The position numbers and the translations under genes were made by a program. From NCBI RefSeq assembly GCF_000695835.1, contig NZ_CP007521.1, forward strand, positions 124,001-188,000: a stretch of DNA of 64,000 nt. The letters run 5' to 3'. The notes under the pieces are model-generated. The model saw only the letters and a program-made list of their open reading frames with translations, was not told the DNA's origin and did no database searches. Source of the stretch: Mycoplasmopsis californica. GTDB lineage: Bacteria; Bacillota_I; Bacilli_A; Mycoplasmatales; Metamycoplasmataceae. Of the stretch, positions 22,101 to 35,422 are shown in pieces (the stretch's first letter is position 1; every line of letters starts with the position of its first letter).

Positions 22101-25100
22101 AACCAAAGCTGATGAATTTAGTTCGACAATAAGCGGGGATGAAAAAGAAACTGCTGAAATTATCACTAAATTTAAAGACGTTGTTCAATATGTTCAGTCA
22201 TTATACACCGAGTATGAAGTAGGCGATATAAGTCAAGCCGCTACTGCTTATTTCAATGTTTTGGCAAAGGATATTTATTGAAAATATGATAGTCAAACAG
22301 GGAAAGAAAACCATGGACTAAAATTTATTGCAACCTTATTCAACCCAATAATTAATTTAGGCAAACAAATAAGTGAATATAATGAAAAATTAAGTCAGCA
22401 CTATAATGAAGTTGCAGAAGAAATTCAAAAAGAGATTGCCGAAATTCAAGATAATGATGAACTTAAAGCTCAAAAAGAAAAAGAATTCCTAGAAGCTAAA
22501 AACTTAATGTTATATTACCATGAACAAACTAAAAACTATATAGGGCATGCTGAGGAATTAAAAAATATCTCAGAAATCTCTGAAATATCTGAGTTATTTG
22601 AGCTTGATTTTGATGAGCAAAGCGCGTTCGATGTCGAAGAATCGAATGAAACATTCTACAAGGCACATAAATCAGCTATTGACAATTTTAATAAGTCAAT
22701 TGAAAGATATATTGAAGTCTCTTTAAAACAAGAAAGACTTTTAAAAGGTTTTATAACCAAAATTAAAAATGATGCCGAAACATTATTTACAAAGTCTGAC
22801 AAATTTAGTCTTATCACTAACGAATATTCATCAGCACTTGAAGAAACGATTAGAAAAGCTAAAGAAATTTTAAAAGGTGACCATATCAATAAAACTGTTT
22901 ATGCGCAAATGCATAAAAATCCTGGCATCGAGTTAAATAAAGATACTAATTTGATTGTTGCTGAAACAAAAATTGAATTGGTTAATAAATTAACTAAATT
23001 AGGTATTCTAAAAACAACAAAAACTGATGAAATACTGAAATTTAGTAATGAAAACATTCATGAGGTGCGTTTAAGCGATGTACAGAAAAATGGTACAAAA
23101 TTGCTATTAACGCTTCAGAAAGTTTATAAAACCCAGGAAGGTGAAACATATACTTCACAAATTGATAGACACAAAAAAACTGAGTATATTAAATTCAATA
23201 TAGATGCCAAAATTGACAGAAAACAACATCCACATTCACTGCAACAAGTAAAAGACATGCTAAAAGTTGCTGGATACCAAAGCGTAATTCAACCTTCAGC
23301 AATAAAAGAGGAAGGAAGCAAAATTGTTACTGACAAAAACGGCAAAGCAAAAACCATTAATACATATAGCGTTTTTGTTGAGGCATACGATGGATTTACG
23401 GATGAATTATTATCAAAAGTTCCGTTTGCAGCCGAGTGATTAAAGGGTGAGCATCTTGTAAAAACAATCAATGATAAAGGTGAATTTGAATACAAAGTTG
23501 AAAATGGTGAATATTTAGGATTTAGACCAGATTCGCGTATTGGTTTGTGATCGTTAATTATGATGAACAATCCAAAATATAAAGGATTATCAGTTGATTT
23601 CTTAAAATTTGTAGCCGCTCACGAGTACGGCCACCATATAACCTTGAACTCTGCACAAGATTTAGGTGATAAAGGGCAAAAACCACTATTTGGTTCAGCA
23701 TTAGTTCCTGGCGCAACGCCAAATATAAATAACTATTACTCACGCGAAGTAATCGATTTATATTTAAAAGCCCGTACACACTTAGGATTAAATTCTTCTC
23801 CACTTTTAAACCAACCTAATGTTGTTTCGGAAAATAATGAGGGCGAGTACTTACTATATAACAAAGCTAAAAAAGTTGATGGCAAAATTGTGATTGATAA
23901 ATCAACATTGGAAAATCCAGTTGATGTTTGAGGTCACGAAATTGGCGATGAAAACTTGAAAAAAGCTATGGAAAACCCTAAACGTCGTTTCTTACAAACA
24001 TATGAGGGCTTAATTAAAGCGACAGAAGAACGAAGAAAAGAAAATGGAATCAATGGCGCCGAAGACCAAAAATGATTGCAACCTTTCGATCTTTGATTAA
24101 TGAACACTCTAGATCAAAACTCAGGAACATTAAACCCAACTAAATTTTCGGACGAAAAAAATCCTGCTAAATATATGGTTAAAGGCGAAGATGGTAAATA
24201 TTCATTTAAAGCAGCTTCACTTGATATGTTAAAAGGCGTTTTAAAAGATGGGCAAGGCAATTTAATTGATTTTGAAACAGTTAATGGCAATGTTGTTCCT
24301 AAAATTGTTGAAGGAGAAAGAGATTCAAAAGGTAACTTTATTAAAATTACAAAAGTTTTAGTATACAATGAAGACGGAACTCCGATTGTAAATGTCCCAA
24401 TCGGTATTGATTTGAGTGAAAAAGATACAAAAATCAACCCATTTTATCAAGAAGATGATAAAGAAAATAACATCACTGTAAAATGAGTTAATGACAAAAT
24501 TAATGAAGCAATTAATACTATTAGTGCTTTAATTGTCAAAAATTACAGTATTAATGGTTGAGATTCTTCAACAACAAATACAAGCATAAATCCAAAAACT
24601 CAAATAGCATATCCACTTTATGGCGAAATATTTAGATCAGCACATAGAGATTACCACAAAGCAATGTTGCTTCCATACATCGATTACATAAAAGGACGTA
24701 ATAAGGAAAAAGGAGAAGTAACTCCTGATTATGTTTTGGCTAAATATTACGGTCAAGATGGTTCAGTGGTTTATGATCGTTTATCTAAGGATGAAAAACA
24801 AAAACCAAAAGAATTTAGAGCTGTTTTTCAAGAAAATTACTATGTAAATCCTTTTGAAGATGACAAAAAAACACCAGAAACAGCAACCTTGACTGATGTA
24901 ATAACCTCAATATATTTGGCTGATGGTGTAAATTACGGTAGATTAGCAGCCGGGGCGAAATTATCTCTATGACTTTCTCCAACTGAGCAATATTTGCCTA
25001 ATGTTAAGCTAAAAGAAGCGCTAACTAATGGCTTTTTAACTGAAACCTTTTCTCCATCGATACTAAAACAATTAGGACAAAAACCATTACTTGCTTGATA

Positions 25101-27156
25101 TGCTGAATATTCTAAAGGAATTATTGGACACAAGGTTGGTGAACACATTTATTTAATGGTTAATGGTTCTGATGAAGTGGTTAATCCTAACCCGCACTCA
25201 GATAGATTCCCTGCCTTTTGAGAGATGAAAGCAATTAAAATTAATGAAGCTTTATTATCAAAAGATATTGAAACCTCATTATTTAATAGCTTCTTTATTC
25301 ACGATTCAAAAGGAAATAAACAAACAGGCTTTAATATTAAATTTGAAGACTATAAAACATTTGTTAAATTTGCTAGCGTTGATACCACAAAAGCAATATT
25401 AGATCCACAAAAACGTGTAGTTAATTGAGATATTGATTATGTTGCTCAGAGATTTGATATTGATAAATTTGCTAATAATTTAAAAGCATCTCTTGTCAAT
25501 GCAATTGGTTTAAGTTCAGAAGAAAAAGCAAGATTAACATCGCTTGTAAATGGCGGTGATAAACAAGCTTTAGCGAACGAAATTATGAAGAGATTTACTA
25601 ACTCTAAATTAGCAATGTTTGTTAAGGATTTAAGTTTAGGCGAAATTTATGAAGCTATCAAAAAAGATCCTAAAAATGAATTAAGATATGGTTGAATTTT
25701 TGATAAAGAATTAGGCTATGGTCTATGAAAATCAGAAGATGTTAAGGCAGTGTCTGATAGTTCGATGTTGAAGCGAGAAGACTGAGAAATCAGTGTTAAA
25801 GAGCTATTTGACACATTTGCTGAATTCGCTAAAGAAAACAACGTTAATTTAAATCAATTTACAATTTATGATGAGTTAATTTTTGATAATAAGGTACAAA
25901 TGTACACCACTCAATTACACTATAACTTCCAACAAGAAAAATTTGGTATGGTTGACATTTTACTTGCATTTGCCAAAGGGTTTATTAAAAAAGCCCGTCC
26001 AACAGAGGATGTTGAGCAATACTTTAAAACTAAAACTGAGCGTAAATTTAATGAATTCTTCTCGGATTATACCTATTCATTTGCTGAGGTTATTAACCGT
26101 GATAACTTGCAAATCACTTACTCACCATCAACAACTCAATTTGCTAACTTACCATCATTTATAAGAGGTATTAACGAAGCGAATACAGGTTTAGAGTATG
26201 TTATTGATGGCCAACCAACAGCAAAATGAAATGATGCTTTAATTAGATTCACGGGCGAATCAAGAAAAACTGTACGAAATACAATTATTGACCTTGAACA
26301 GCGTTATGATGCGGAAAGAAAATTACGCGCTGACAAGTTAGGTACTGAATTTATTCCATCAAACTTTGTTTCAAGAGAAGGTTTCAGTGATGACCACAAC
26401 AAGAGTTCAAACTACTTCGGTCAATTCAAATCAATTAACAATGGTTGATTTAAAGATCGCTGATATAGAGATATGTTGAACTTTAGATTATATGATGATA
26501 ACGGCGAACCAATTTATGATGATACAATCAGAATTAAAGATCTTGAAGGAAATGCAGTAACAAATCGTCCACAAGCGTACTGACAATACTACATTCAATC
26601 ACAAGGTGTCGGTAAACGTAACTTGTCAAATATTTGAAGAAATACTGATAAAGATGCAGTTGCTTTATTTGGTTATCTAAATAATGAGGATGCTAAAAAA
26701 GCAAATTACCTTGTGTTTGAAGATGTTGAAACTGGCGAAATTAAAACGCTAAAATTGAATAAAGAAAATTCAAGCAATATGTTCTATTACAAAACACAGC
26801 ACATTGAAAATGAAACTAAACCTGAGTCAAGACACTGATTAAAAGATGAAAAATATGATTATACTGATATTAATGGTCGTCATAAAGGTCAAGGTTTTAC
26901 TGCTTGAGTATCTGATTATGCAATTATGTCGAACTACGCAAATAGACTATTGACATCAGAACGTGAGTACAAAATATACTTCGCACAAAATCCAGATGGT
27001 AAGAAAACATTAGACATTGACTTAGGAGCGTTCCAAAGTGTGTCGGAAAATGGTAAAACATTTTCTCAAGCGCCGGTTGTTGTATATAAAAAAGATATAG
27101 ATGGCAAAAAAGTAGCGATTATAAGAGTTGGCAAACAATTTAACGGAACTAAATAA
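19138..27156 (+). CDS. PDxFFG-type giant membrane-anchored protein with zinc-protease motif
   Basis: 2672 residues, one of the largest genes expected in such a genome. GCGAGGA precedes the ATG. Residues 1-22 are basic, about 23-41 form one transmembrane segment, and the bulk is extracellular. PDAFFG stands at residues 199-204, the motif that names the mycoplasma PDxFFG family. Residues about 470-620 are a Lys/Glu coiled coil. HEYGHH at residues 1495-1500 inside FVAAHEYGHHITL is a zincin HExxH; a third ligand is not identified, although HEIGDENL follows about 110 residues later. Trp are mostly UGA. It ends 11 nt before oppA, so it belongs to the opp transcript; degrading host proteins to peptides for Opp uptake is a reasonable inference. 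Confidence 0.8.
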
Positions 27157-27167
27157 AAGGAGAAAAT

Positions 27168-30053
27168 ATGAAATTAAAAGCAAAAATACTACTTAATCTT
27201 TCATTTGCAAGCACTCTTGCCCCTTTTCTTGTTGTTTCGTGTGCAAATAATAGAAAAAATTATGATTTAGGTTTGTCTACTGATCCTATTAACTCACTAA
27301 ATTACATTAAATATCCGTCTGTTAATAAAATTTTGCCAACCCTTGTTGAACCACCTTTAAAAGCTGGACCCAATGAGACAATCAAACGTATTTCAAATAT
27401 TCCGCAAATTAGCCTTGGTACATATCAAACTGATGGCGAAGGAACGCTTGATTCTTATTTAGAAAGCAATTCAAACCCTGAAAACTCTGGAACCTTTTAC
27501 CGTTTAGATGATTTTGGTTCAGCTCCGGGAAACATAAACACTGATCAAACTGAATACCACGCTTTAAACTCAGTTATCACCCCAACTAATAAATTCCTTT
27601 CGACAAACGTTTTATTGAACGAAGGGCAAAGTAAATGGAGCAACGGGGATCCAGTCACTGCTGACGATTATATTGACGCAATGCACTATATTTTCGATTT
27701 ATCGACTGGTTCGCAAAAAGTAACAACGATGTTACAAAGAAAATTTAAATCTTCTTCAGAAATGATTGAGGTTCAGCAACGTTATATTCAAAAACACAAT
27801 GTTGCTTACGCAAATCCCTTTGCCTACCCACCGTTGAAGAAAGTTAACGGAAAATGAGAATATGATGTCTTCAACCCAACATATCAACCCTGGGCCTCGC
27901 AAGTACCAGGCGATGATGCGGAGGTTGAAGCAATCAAAAAGACTGCTCTAAATTTAGGTTTTTATTCAGGAAGAATGTATTGAAACCTTGACAATAAGAC
28001 AGTCTTAAGTTCAATTCCATATTCACCAGATTTTGATTTCGAGGCAGAAGAAACTATTTTAATGCTGCCTAATCCCGAATATTCAACAACTAAACACACT
28101 GAAACTGAATTGCAAACTATACCTCAGCGTATTGCGACTAGGGTACGTAAATATCCATATTTTGATCCTAAACAAACTCCATCGGACGCATTCAAAGAAC
28201 TTGTGCGTGAGTCAAGGGAACTAAAACATAAATTAGGATCAATTTCATACGACGAAACAGATCCTAAACCATATAATGAAGCTGTTAATAAATTGTATGT
28301 AAACTTATTAGCGGCCGGGCAAAACACAGTTGATAATGATGAAGTATTAAGATTGCAACCGAAAAAATTTATGCGTAATCGTGTCTTAGCACTTGATGAA
28401 TACACGCTTCGTATTGCCTATGATGATTATCAACCTACGAATATTCACGGCACATATTCGGATGTTAACTCAATTTTAACGCCAATTAACCGTCGTTTTG
28501 TTGAGTCGATTGGGGGCATAAACGAGTTTGGACTTAAAAAAGAAAACTTTTTAACAAATGGTGCCTTCACTATTGAAGATTTAGTTCTAGGACCACAAGG
28601 ATTTATTCTTCTGAAGAAAAACAATCAATATTATTCAGCTTCTAAAACTATTTCAAATTACATTAAGCTATATTTCTCTAATGATCCAAATATTAATTCT
28701 GCAATGTTTGAAGATGGATATATTTCAGCTACTAAAATACCACCGGTTTTACAGTGGAAATACTGAACAAATACTAAAAATCGTCCTTTTATGAATAAAT
28801 CTAACGGATATGGAACTATTGCATTTGCTTTCAACCTTGATAAAGAAACCAACGGAAACTCAATAGTAAATGACAACAATTTACGAAGTGCAATTTATTA
28901 CGCAATTAATAGAAATGAATTGTTAAACATTGTTGGTTGGTCAAGCTCATTCCCTGTTATTACTTGAACAGCGTTTGGTCAAGCTGCATCAAGTTTTGGG
29001 GATGCTGTTGAAGCTGGATTTGAACACGACTTTATGTTCGCAAAATATGGTCAATTTACAACAAAGGACTTAAATAACAAACCTTTTGTATTCATGTCTG
29101 AAAAAGATAAACAAAATGCTCAAAAATACAAATGAGGAACCCCAGTCCCTGTTCAAAACTACACACACTTAGATCACATTGCTAAGTCTATGAAATTTGA
29201 AACTGTTGATCGTACTGATAAAGGATTCCACCTTGATGTTGCCCAGGGTTTTATGGATGCATTTAAAAAAGAACATCCTGAGTTAAAAAATGTTACTTTA
29301 AGAATGATTACTAACTCAACAGACGAACAAAAAAACGCTGGTATAGCTCTGAAAGATTTTATGCGTAAAGCATTTGGCGACTATATTAATATTGAAATTA
29401 AAAACTTACCTGAAAACGTGTATGAAGATTGAAGAACCACTGGTCAATATGACTTAATTTACAGAAACTTTGATGCCTTTGGTAGTGATATTTACTCATA
29501 CATTCGTGTTTTCTTAAAGCCTGATGGAATTGATACTAAATCACAAAAAACAACTGGTTTTAGAAACAACCCATCCGGGTCATGAACCTACCACAAATAT
29601 TTCAGTGGTTTAGGTTATTCACGTGATGAAAACAATAAACTAGTCATAGCTAAAAAAGAAGATCAAGACAAAATTGAAGAATTAAAAGCTCGTTTAAGAA
29701 TTGCAAGTAACCCTAATGGTCCAAAAGTGTGAGAAAAAATTGTTGACTTATCATTAATGCATAATGATGAAGATATTAATGATTACACAAAAAGACATAT
29801 GAAATTCTTAACATCACAGTTCACTCCTGAAGAAAAAGCGGAAGGATGAACTGAAGTTAATGCCTTTGCAGTTATTGCAGGCTTTGAAAAAATAGTAAGA
29901 GAAACAGCACCTGTTATTCCGTTAATGGAAGTGGATACATACTGAGAAATTTCAAGAGTAAATGGAGCATCAAGTTTATTTACCTACGCGTTGCAGTATG
30001 CTTATGATGTATTAAATCCACCACGCCCAGGATTGCCAACAATTATTAAATAG
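27168..30053 (+). CDS. oppA: Oligopeptide-binding lipoprotein OppA
   Basis: 961 residues, the long mycoplasma form. AAAGGAG lies 6 nt upstream. Lipobox VVSC near residue 25 anchors it outside. Solute-binding family 5 features: WSNGDPVTADDYIDAMHYIFD (the hallmark segment near the ligand pocket), later AFNLDKE and LRSAIYYAINR-type motifs. It captures peptides and delivers them to OppBC. Gene order oppA-B-C-D-F with 2-12 nt spacing confirms the role. Whether it carries the ecto-ATPase site reported for M. hominis OppA was not evident. Confidence 0.92.
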
Positions 30054-30061
30054 GAGGAAAA

Positions 30062-31135
30062 ATGGATAAAAATCAATCTTTTGTTACTGAAAAAGACTTG
30101 AATTTAGATTCAAATCATTATGTATCTAATCATTCATATGTTGATTTTGGTGGTCGTGTCAAACCTAAGATATCAAAATTACAAAACTTATTCAACATTC
30201 AATCCCCTTTAGTAAAATCATTGCTACGTTTTCTTATTATTGCTTTTGAATTTATAACCATTGCTTGAATAGTTATAACTATTACATTCTTTTTAATTAA
30301 TTCAATCCCTGGGTCAACAACATTGACCACAGGACTTGATGAAAGCGCAAAACTAGCTGTTGAAGCAAGATATGGGCTTGATAAACCCCTTATTCAACGT
30401 TATTTCTTATATTTAAATAATCTTTTACACGGAGACTTTGGTATTTCATATTCAGTTTTTCCTGGCCAAAATATCAATGATTTTGTGTGAATAAGGTTTT
30501 ATAAATCGTTTTTAATCGGTATTTTCTCAGTGATGATTACGCTGGGAATCGGTATTCCAGTTGGTGTATGAGTTGGTATGAACCCAGATAAGCTACCTGA
30601 CCATATCGCAACTGTAGTTGTGTCTGTGTTCTCTTCAATTCCATCGCTTGTATTTGCTCTTTGACTATTATTAATTGGCCGTGCTCTTGGTATTCCTTAT
30701 CTATATGTTGAAACTGATTTAGCAACATATGTACTCCCTGGATTAGCTTTATCACTTGGTTCCATAATTGTTTATATTAAATATATTCGTACTGAGTTAA
30801 ATCGTGAATTAAATTCACAACACGCAAAATTTTGCTACCTAAAAGGACTTTCGAAATCACGTTTTGTTTGAACTCACGCCTTAAAACCTTCTCTATTCCC
30901 GATCACAACCTTTTTCCCTGTAGTTATCTTTGGTAGCTTTATTGGAAGTATGTTCGTTGAACAAATCTTCTTCATCACTGGTTCTGGTGGACTATTGCTA
31001 CACGCAATTACCTCAAAAGACTATAACATTATTTTGTTTATGGTCACATTGTTCTCATTAATTACTATATTGTCATACACTTGTCGTGATGCATTGTATA
31101 AAGCAATTGACCCACGGGTAAGAAGAAGGAGATAA
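30062..31135 (+). CDS. oppB: Oligopeptide ABC transporter permease OppB
   Basis: 357 residues with a 65-residue cytosolic N-terminal extension before the first helix. Family features: ARYGLDKPLIQRYFLYLNNLLHGDFGISY after helix 1, and the EAA coupling loop around YIRTELNRELNSQHAKFCYLKGLS. Six membrane helices expected. AGGAGG 5 nt before the ATG. It pairs with OppC to form the peptide channel. Confidence 0.93.
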
Positions 31136-31137
31136 GA

Positions 31138-32133
31138 ATGTCTGGATTTAAATGAGCTAGTTTCAAACGTAAAGCACAAGTTGCACCAAATAACGAACAC
31201 GGCGCGCACTTGGCTCCTAATCGCTTTTTACAACCGCTAAACTATAAAAAATGAGAACTTATCGGCGATCTTTTAAATTATCACGAATCAAATAACATCA
31301 AAAAACAACAAAACAAATGAGTCGAACTATTTTATCGTTATTCACGTAGTTTTGCTGGCGTATTTGGTGCAGTATTGTTTTTATGTTTAGTAATAAGTGC
31401 AATATTTATTCCATTTTTTACTAAAAATCCTGAAACATTAAGTATTGAAAATCGCTACCAAAATTTCTTTGAATCATCATCAGCGATCTTTGGAACCGAT
31501 TTTCTTGGTCGCGATCTCTTTGCGCGTTTATGATGGGGATTGCGTTATTCGTTGGCATTAGCACTCGTAACGGCAATTATTCAAGTTTTTGTAGGTTTGC
31601 TAATTGGAATTATGATGGGGCATTTTCGTATTTTTGATACGATTATGACTTATTTAATTAAAATTATTTCAAACGTGCCTTCGATCATTATTTTGATTGT
31701 TATTACAATTGTTTGAAAACCAACCTTTTGAGTAATGGTATTCGCCTTAACATTTACGTCGTGGACAGGAATAGCCAACCAAATGCGTTCGCAAGTGTTA
31801 AGAGCTAAAACATTTGAATGAGTATCGGCGTCTGGTATTTTAGGAACGCCAACATACAAAATTTTGTTAAATTATTTACCAGTTGTTATCCCTTTATTAG
31901 TAACCGAAATTGTTTTCCATATTCCTGGTGTCATCCTTTCAGAAACGTCACTTGCTTTCATTGGTTTGAGTATTGACATCCCAACGCTTGGAAACTTAAT
32001 TTCAGAAGGTTCGAAAGTATTTACAGCTTATCCTCGTTATGTGTTATTGCCATCAACGGTGTTAGTTATCTTAACTACATCAATCCAATTAATTTCAGCA
32101 AGTATTCAAGATTCATTATTACGTCAAAGATAG
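31138..32133 (+). CDS. oppC: Oligopeptide ABC transporter permease OppC
   Basis: 331 residues; starts 2 nt after the oppB stop behind AGAAGGAGAT. OppC features: long cytosolic N-terminus, GTDFLGRDLFARLWWGLRYSL after helix 1, EAA loop with RSQVLRAKTFEWVSASGILG, and IPGVILSETSLAFIGLSIDIP near the end. UGA-Trp codons are frequent in the first two thirds, so the standard code only shows the C-terminus. Confidence 0.93.
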
Positions 32134-32142
32134 TAGGTTAAC

Positions 32143-33720
32143 ATGAGAGAATATAAAAATTGAACTAATCTAACATATGAACAAAAAATTGAATATTACA
32201 CTGAAAATATGGTAACAACACTGCCAACGGGGGATGATTTAACACCACATCCTTACTCAAAACTTTACCCACAAGTAATTAAAAAACTTGCTAAGCCACA
32301 TCCGCTAAATTTATTAGAAGTCCGTAAAGACCAAAATCGTGGATTTTGACGTGGTATGTCAGATTATTGAAAAAATATTGCTCGCAATGTTGTACGTTTA
32401 TTTCGCAAGCGTAAAGACAAAGACAATTTTGATTTCCAAGTTTATCTTGATTCAGCACCGACTGAAAAAATTTTGGGTGAAAATCTAAAAGTAGCAGCTG
32501 AGGTTGAAGATATTTATTTAACGTTTAAAAATCCAGCTAACCCGAAAGAAAAAAACTTAGTCCTTCGGGGACCTAGTTTCAAAATTTATGAGGGTAAAAT
32601 TCATGCTATCATCGGTGAATCTGGTTCTGGCAAGTCAGTAATTACCTCGCTTTTATATGGATTAACTGGTAATAACGCCATAATTGAGTCAGGGAAAGTT
32701 AAACTTTACGGGTTAGAAGTACATAATTTCAACCTTTATAACTGAGAAAAATCACATTTAAGAGGGCGTATTGTTTCGGCAGTTTTCCAGAACCCAATGT
32801 CAATTCTTGACCCAACCATGAAAGTTGGTAATCAAATTATTGAAGGAATGCTGATTAATGGAATTGTTAAAACTCGTGCAGAAGCAACCAAAGAAGCGAT
32901 TAAATACTTAGAAATGACACGGATTAACAATCCTGAAGCAGTAATGAAACTTTATCCACACGAGCTTTCAGGGGGAATGATTCAAAGAATTGCGATTGCC
33001 GCAATTGTGAGTCTAAAACCTAAAATTCTTGTAATGGATGAGCCAACAACGGCACTTGACCCAACAGTACAAGCTCTTGTTTTGGATATCATCCGTGAAT
33101 TACAACAAAAATTTAATATTGCGATAGCTTTCATTACTCACGACCTTGGTGTTGTAGCCTCAATTTCTGAATTTATAAATATTATGTACGCAGGTCAAAT
33201 TATTGAATCGGGAACGCGTGAAGAAATTTTGATGCACCCACAACACCCTTATACTTGAGGCTTGATTTCTTCAATGCCTGATTACAATAATGGAGAGCGT
33301 TTAAATGTTATTAAAGGGGCTGTTCCTTCATCGTTAAATAATATTAAAGGTGATGCATTTGCAGTTCGTAATGATTTTGCACTAGGCAAGGATCTTGAAG
33401 AAGAAGCGGATTTTTACTATGTTTCACCAACACATATGGTTAAATCAAGCTTGCTTGATAGTGAAGCTCCATTTTATGAGCCACCACAAATTATTCAGAA
33501 TCTTTGAAAAAGATATTTCAATAGATTAAATAAAATTCACGACCAAAATATATTTGTGTCTCCTGACAAATTCAAAGCTGACTATCAAGCGATGGACAAC
33601 TATAACCGCAAGGTTGCACAAATGGAACCAGATGATTTAAAAATGAGTAAAAATACTGATAAAGATACTCAAAAAACTCACAATCATGCTGAGATATTAC
33701 TAAATAACGGGGAGGAATAA
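32143..33720 (+). CDS. oppD: Oligopeptide ABC transporter ATPase OppD
   Basis: 525 residues, longer than E. coli OppD because of about 110 residues before the ATPase core and a C-terminal tail. Core motifs: Walker A GESGSGKS, Q-loop FQNPMS, signature LSGGMIQRIAI, Walker B ILVMDEPTTALD, switch His in ITHDLG. The C-terminal peptide-transporter region is present (HPQHPYTWGLISSMP). It powers uptake together with OppF. The last base of its stop is the first base of the oppF start (TAATG). Confidence 0.93.
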
Positions 33721-35066
33721 TGCAGGCTGAAGAACAATTATATTATGTCGAAAATCGCGGCTCGAAAAAGCTTTATCGAGCAATTCGTCCCGGTACTAAG
33801 GAAATGTTAAATTGCGAAAATAAAGAAGCAATTGTCCAAATTAGAAATTTAGATGTTATTTATGGTCATGGAGCTAAGGCATTTCACGCTTTAAAAGATT
33901 TAAACTTAAATATTTATCAAGGTGAAGTCTTAGGTTTAGTTGGTGAGTCAGGTTCAGGTAAAACGACGGCTGGGCGAGCAATTATAGGTTTAACTCCCCA
34001 CAGTTTTGGCCAGATAAAAATACTTGATCGCATAATTCCAAAAGACCGTTCAAAGGTAAATAAATGAAGTAAAAAAGGTAAAGATATTATTAACTTTATG
34101 GTTAATAAAGTACAAATGATATTTCAAGACCCGACCAACTCACTAAACCCATTTAAAGATGTTGAAACAGTTGTTGGTGAAGGTTTAACTAACCTTAAAA
34201 CTTCAAGATACTTATATTTAACTAATATTGATATTGCCACATATATTGAGTTAAATAAAAAATTAGGTTCAATTGATGAAAAAGTGATGCTAACTCAAGA
34301 TCCTTGAGCTGATGTTAGATTACGCTGAGATGACGTTGCTGATTTATACAAGTTTGTGCATGTTGAAACAGTGCAAAAAGTTCAAAATATGGCAGCTTTA
34401 CACCTTGATAAAGACTTTTCTTCGGTATTAAGTTACTTAAAAGAGCAAAAAGAATTTCGTGACACTGAAAATAATTTAAAAGAAAAAGAGTGCAAGCGTA
34501 AGTTAATTATTGATATTTTGCACCAAGTCGGCTTAGATGAAACTGTTTTAAGACGTTTTCCATTAGAATTTTCTGGTGGACAACAACAACGTGTCGGCAT
34601 ATGCCGTGCCGTTGTGTTGCAGCCACAAATTCTAATTGCTGACGAGCCCATCTCAGCACTTGACGTTTCAATTCAAGCACAAGTTATTAACATTTTCAAA
34701 GAACTAAAAGAAAAATATAATCTTACTATTATTTTCATTGCCCACGATTTACGAATGGTTGAATATATTTCAGATCGTATTGCAGTAATTAATAAAGGAA
34801 CTCTTTTAGAAGTCGGTCCAACAAAAGAAGTTATTCATAATCCACACCACCCATATACTCAGTCATTACTTGATGCAGTTCCTTCTATCGAAGCGGAAAA
34901 AGGATCGTTGGTTGGTCAGGCGTATAATTCATCATCTCACGAATATGATGAGCATACACAACCTAAATGACAACAAATTTCCCAAAAACATTTTGTTTTG
35001 GCAACAGATGAAGAATTTGTTGAATTTGTCAACAAGGCAAAAACATACAAATCTAAGTTTATTTAA
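33720..35066 (+). CDS. oppF: Oligopeptide ABC transporter ATPase OppF
   Basis: 448 residues, coupled to oppD by a TAATG overlap; GGGGAGG precedes it. Motifs: Walker A GESGSGKT, Q-loop IFQDPTNSLNPF at about 131, signature FSGGQQQRVGI at about 284, Walker B ILIADEPISALD, switch His in IAHDLRMVEYISDRI. The distance from Q-loop to signature is about 150 residues instead of roughly 70, so an insertion of about 80 residues sits in the helical domain. The 60-nt gap after it has no clear hairpin, so transcription may run into the next small gene. Confidence 0.93.
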
Positions 35067-35125
35067 TCATTCCTGAAAAATAAATAATGTAAAATTATTT
35101 CAATCTAAAAAACAGGGGGGTATTA

Positions 35126-35296
35126 ATGGGCGTAAACTTATTAACAATAATTGGCTGTATTGTCGGAATATTAATTTTAATTGCTATTGTTAAATTCGTA
35201 GGGAAAATTATTCAAGCAATCTTTGGCTTTTTAATACTAGGCGGGATCGCTGTATTGATTTGGCAATTAGTAACTAATTTTCACCATTTTACCTAA
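35126..35296 (+). CDS. Small two-helix membrane protein
   Basis: 56 residues with GGGGGG 5 nt before the ATG. Two hydrophobic helices (about residues 5-24 and 31-50) separated by a short basic turn KFVGKIIQ. No family is recognised. It has a plausible extended -10 (TGTAAAAT) 25-30 nt upstream and a terminator directly after, so it is probably a real, separately expressed gene. Confidence 0.6.
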   Translation: MGVNLLTIIGCIVGILILIAIVKFVGKIIQAIFGFLILGGIAVLIWQLVTNFHHFT

Positions 35297-35297
35297 A

Positions 35298-35325
35298 AAA
35301 CATTAACCTATTCTGGTTAATGTTT
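35298..35325 (+). terminator. Hairpin after the small membrane protein gene
   Basis: Arms AAACATTAACC (35298-35308) and GGTTAATGTTT (35315-35325) with a 6-nt loop. A second hairpin with T tract (CAAGTGCA / TGCACTTG at 35341-35360, then GGCTTTTTT) follows and may be the real stop. Confidence 0.65.
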
Positions 35326-35360
35326 CCTAAATAGTAAGTTCAAGTGCAACACATGCACTT
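35323..35360 (+). repeat. 38-bp inverted repeat, left copy
   Basis: Exact reverse complement of 42189-42226. It contains the shorter end motif of the IS-like element (35334-35353) and a small palindrome. It marks the left border of the accessory island. Confidence 0.7.
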
Positions 35361-35422
35361 GGCTTTTTTATTTTAACATTTTAATGATTTTTTTCTCATT
35401 TTTTGCAAATAGTAGTTACTAT

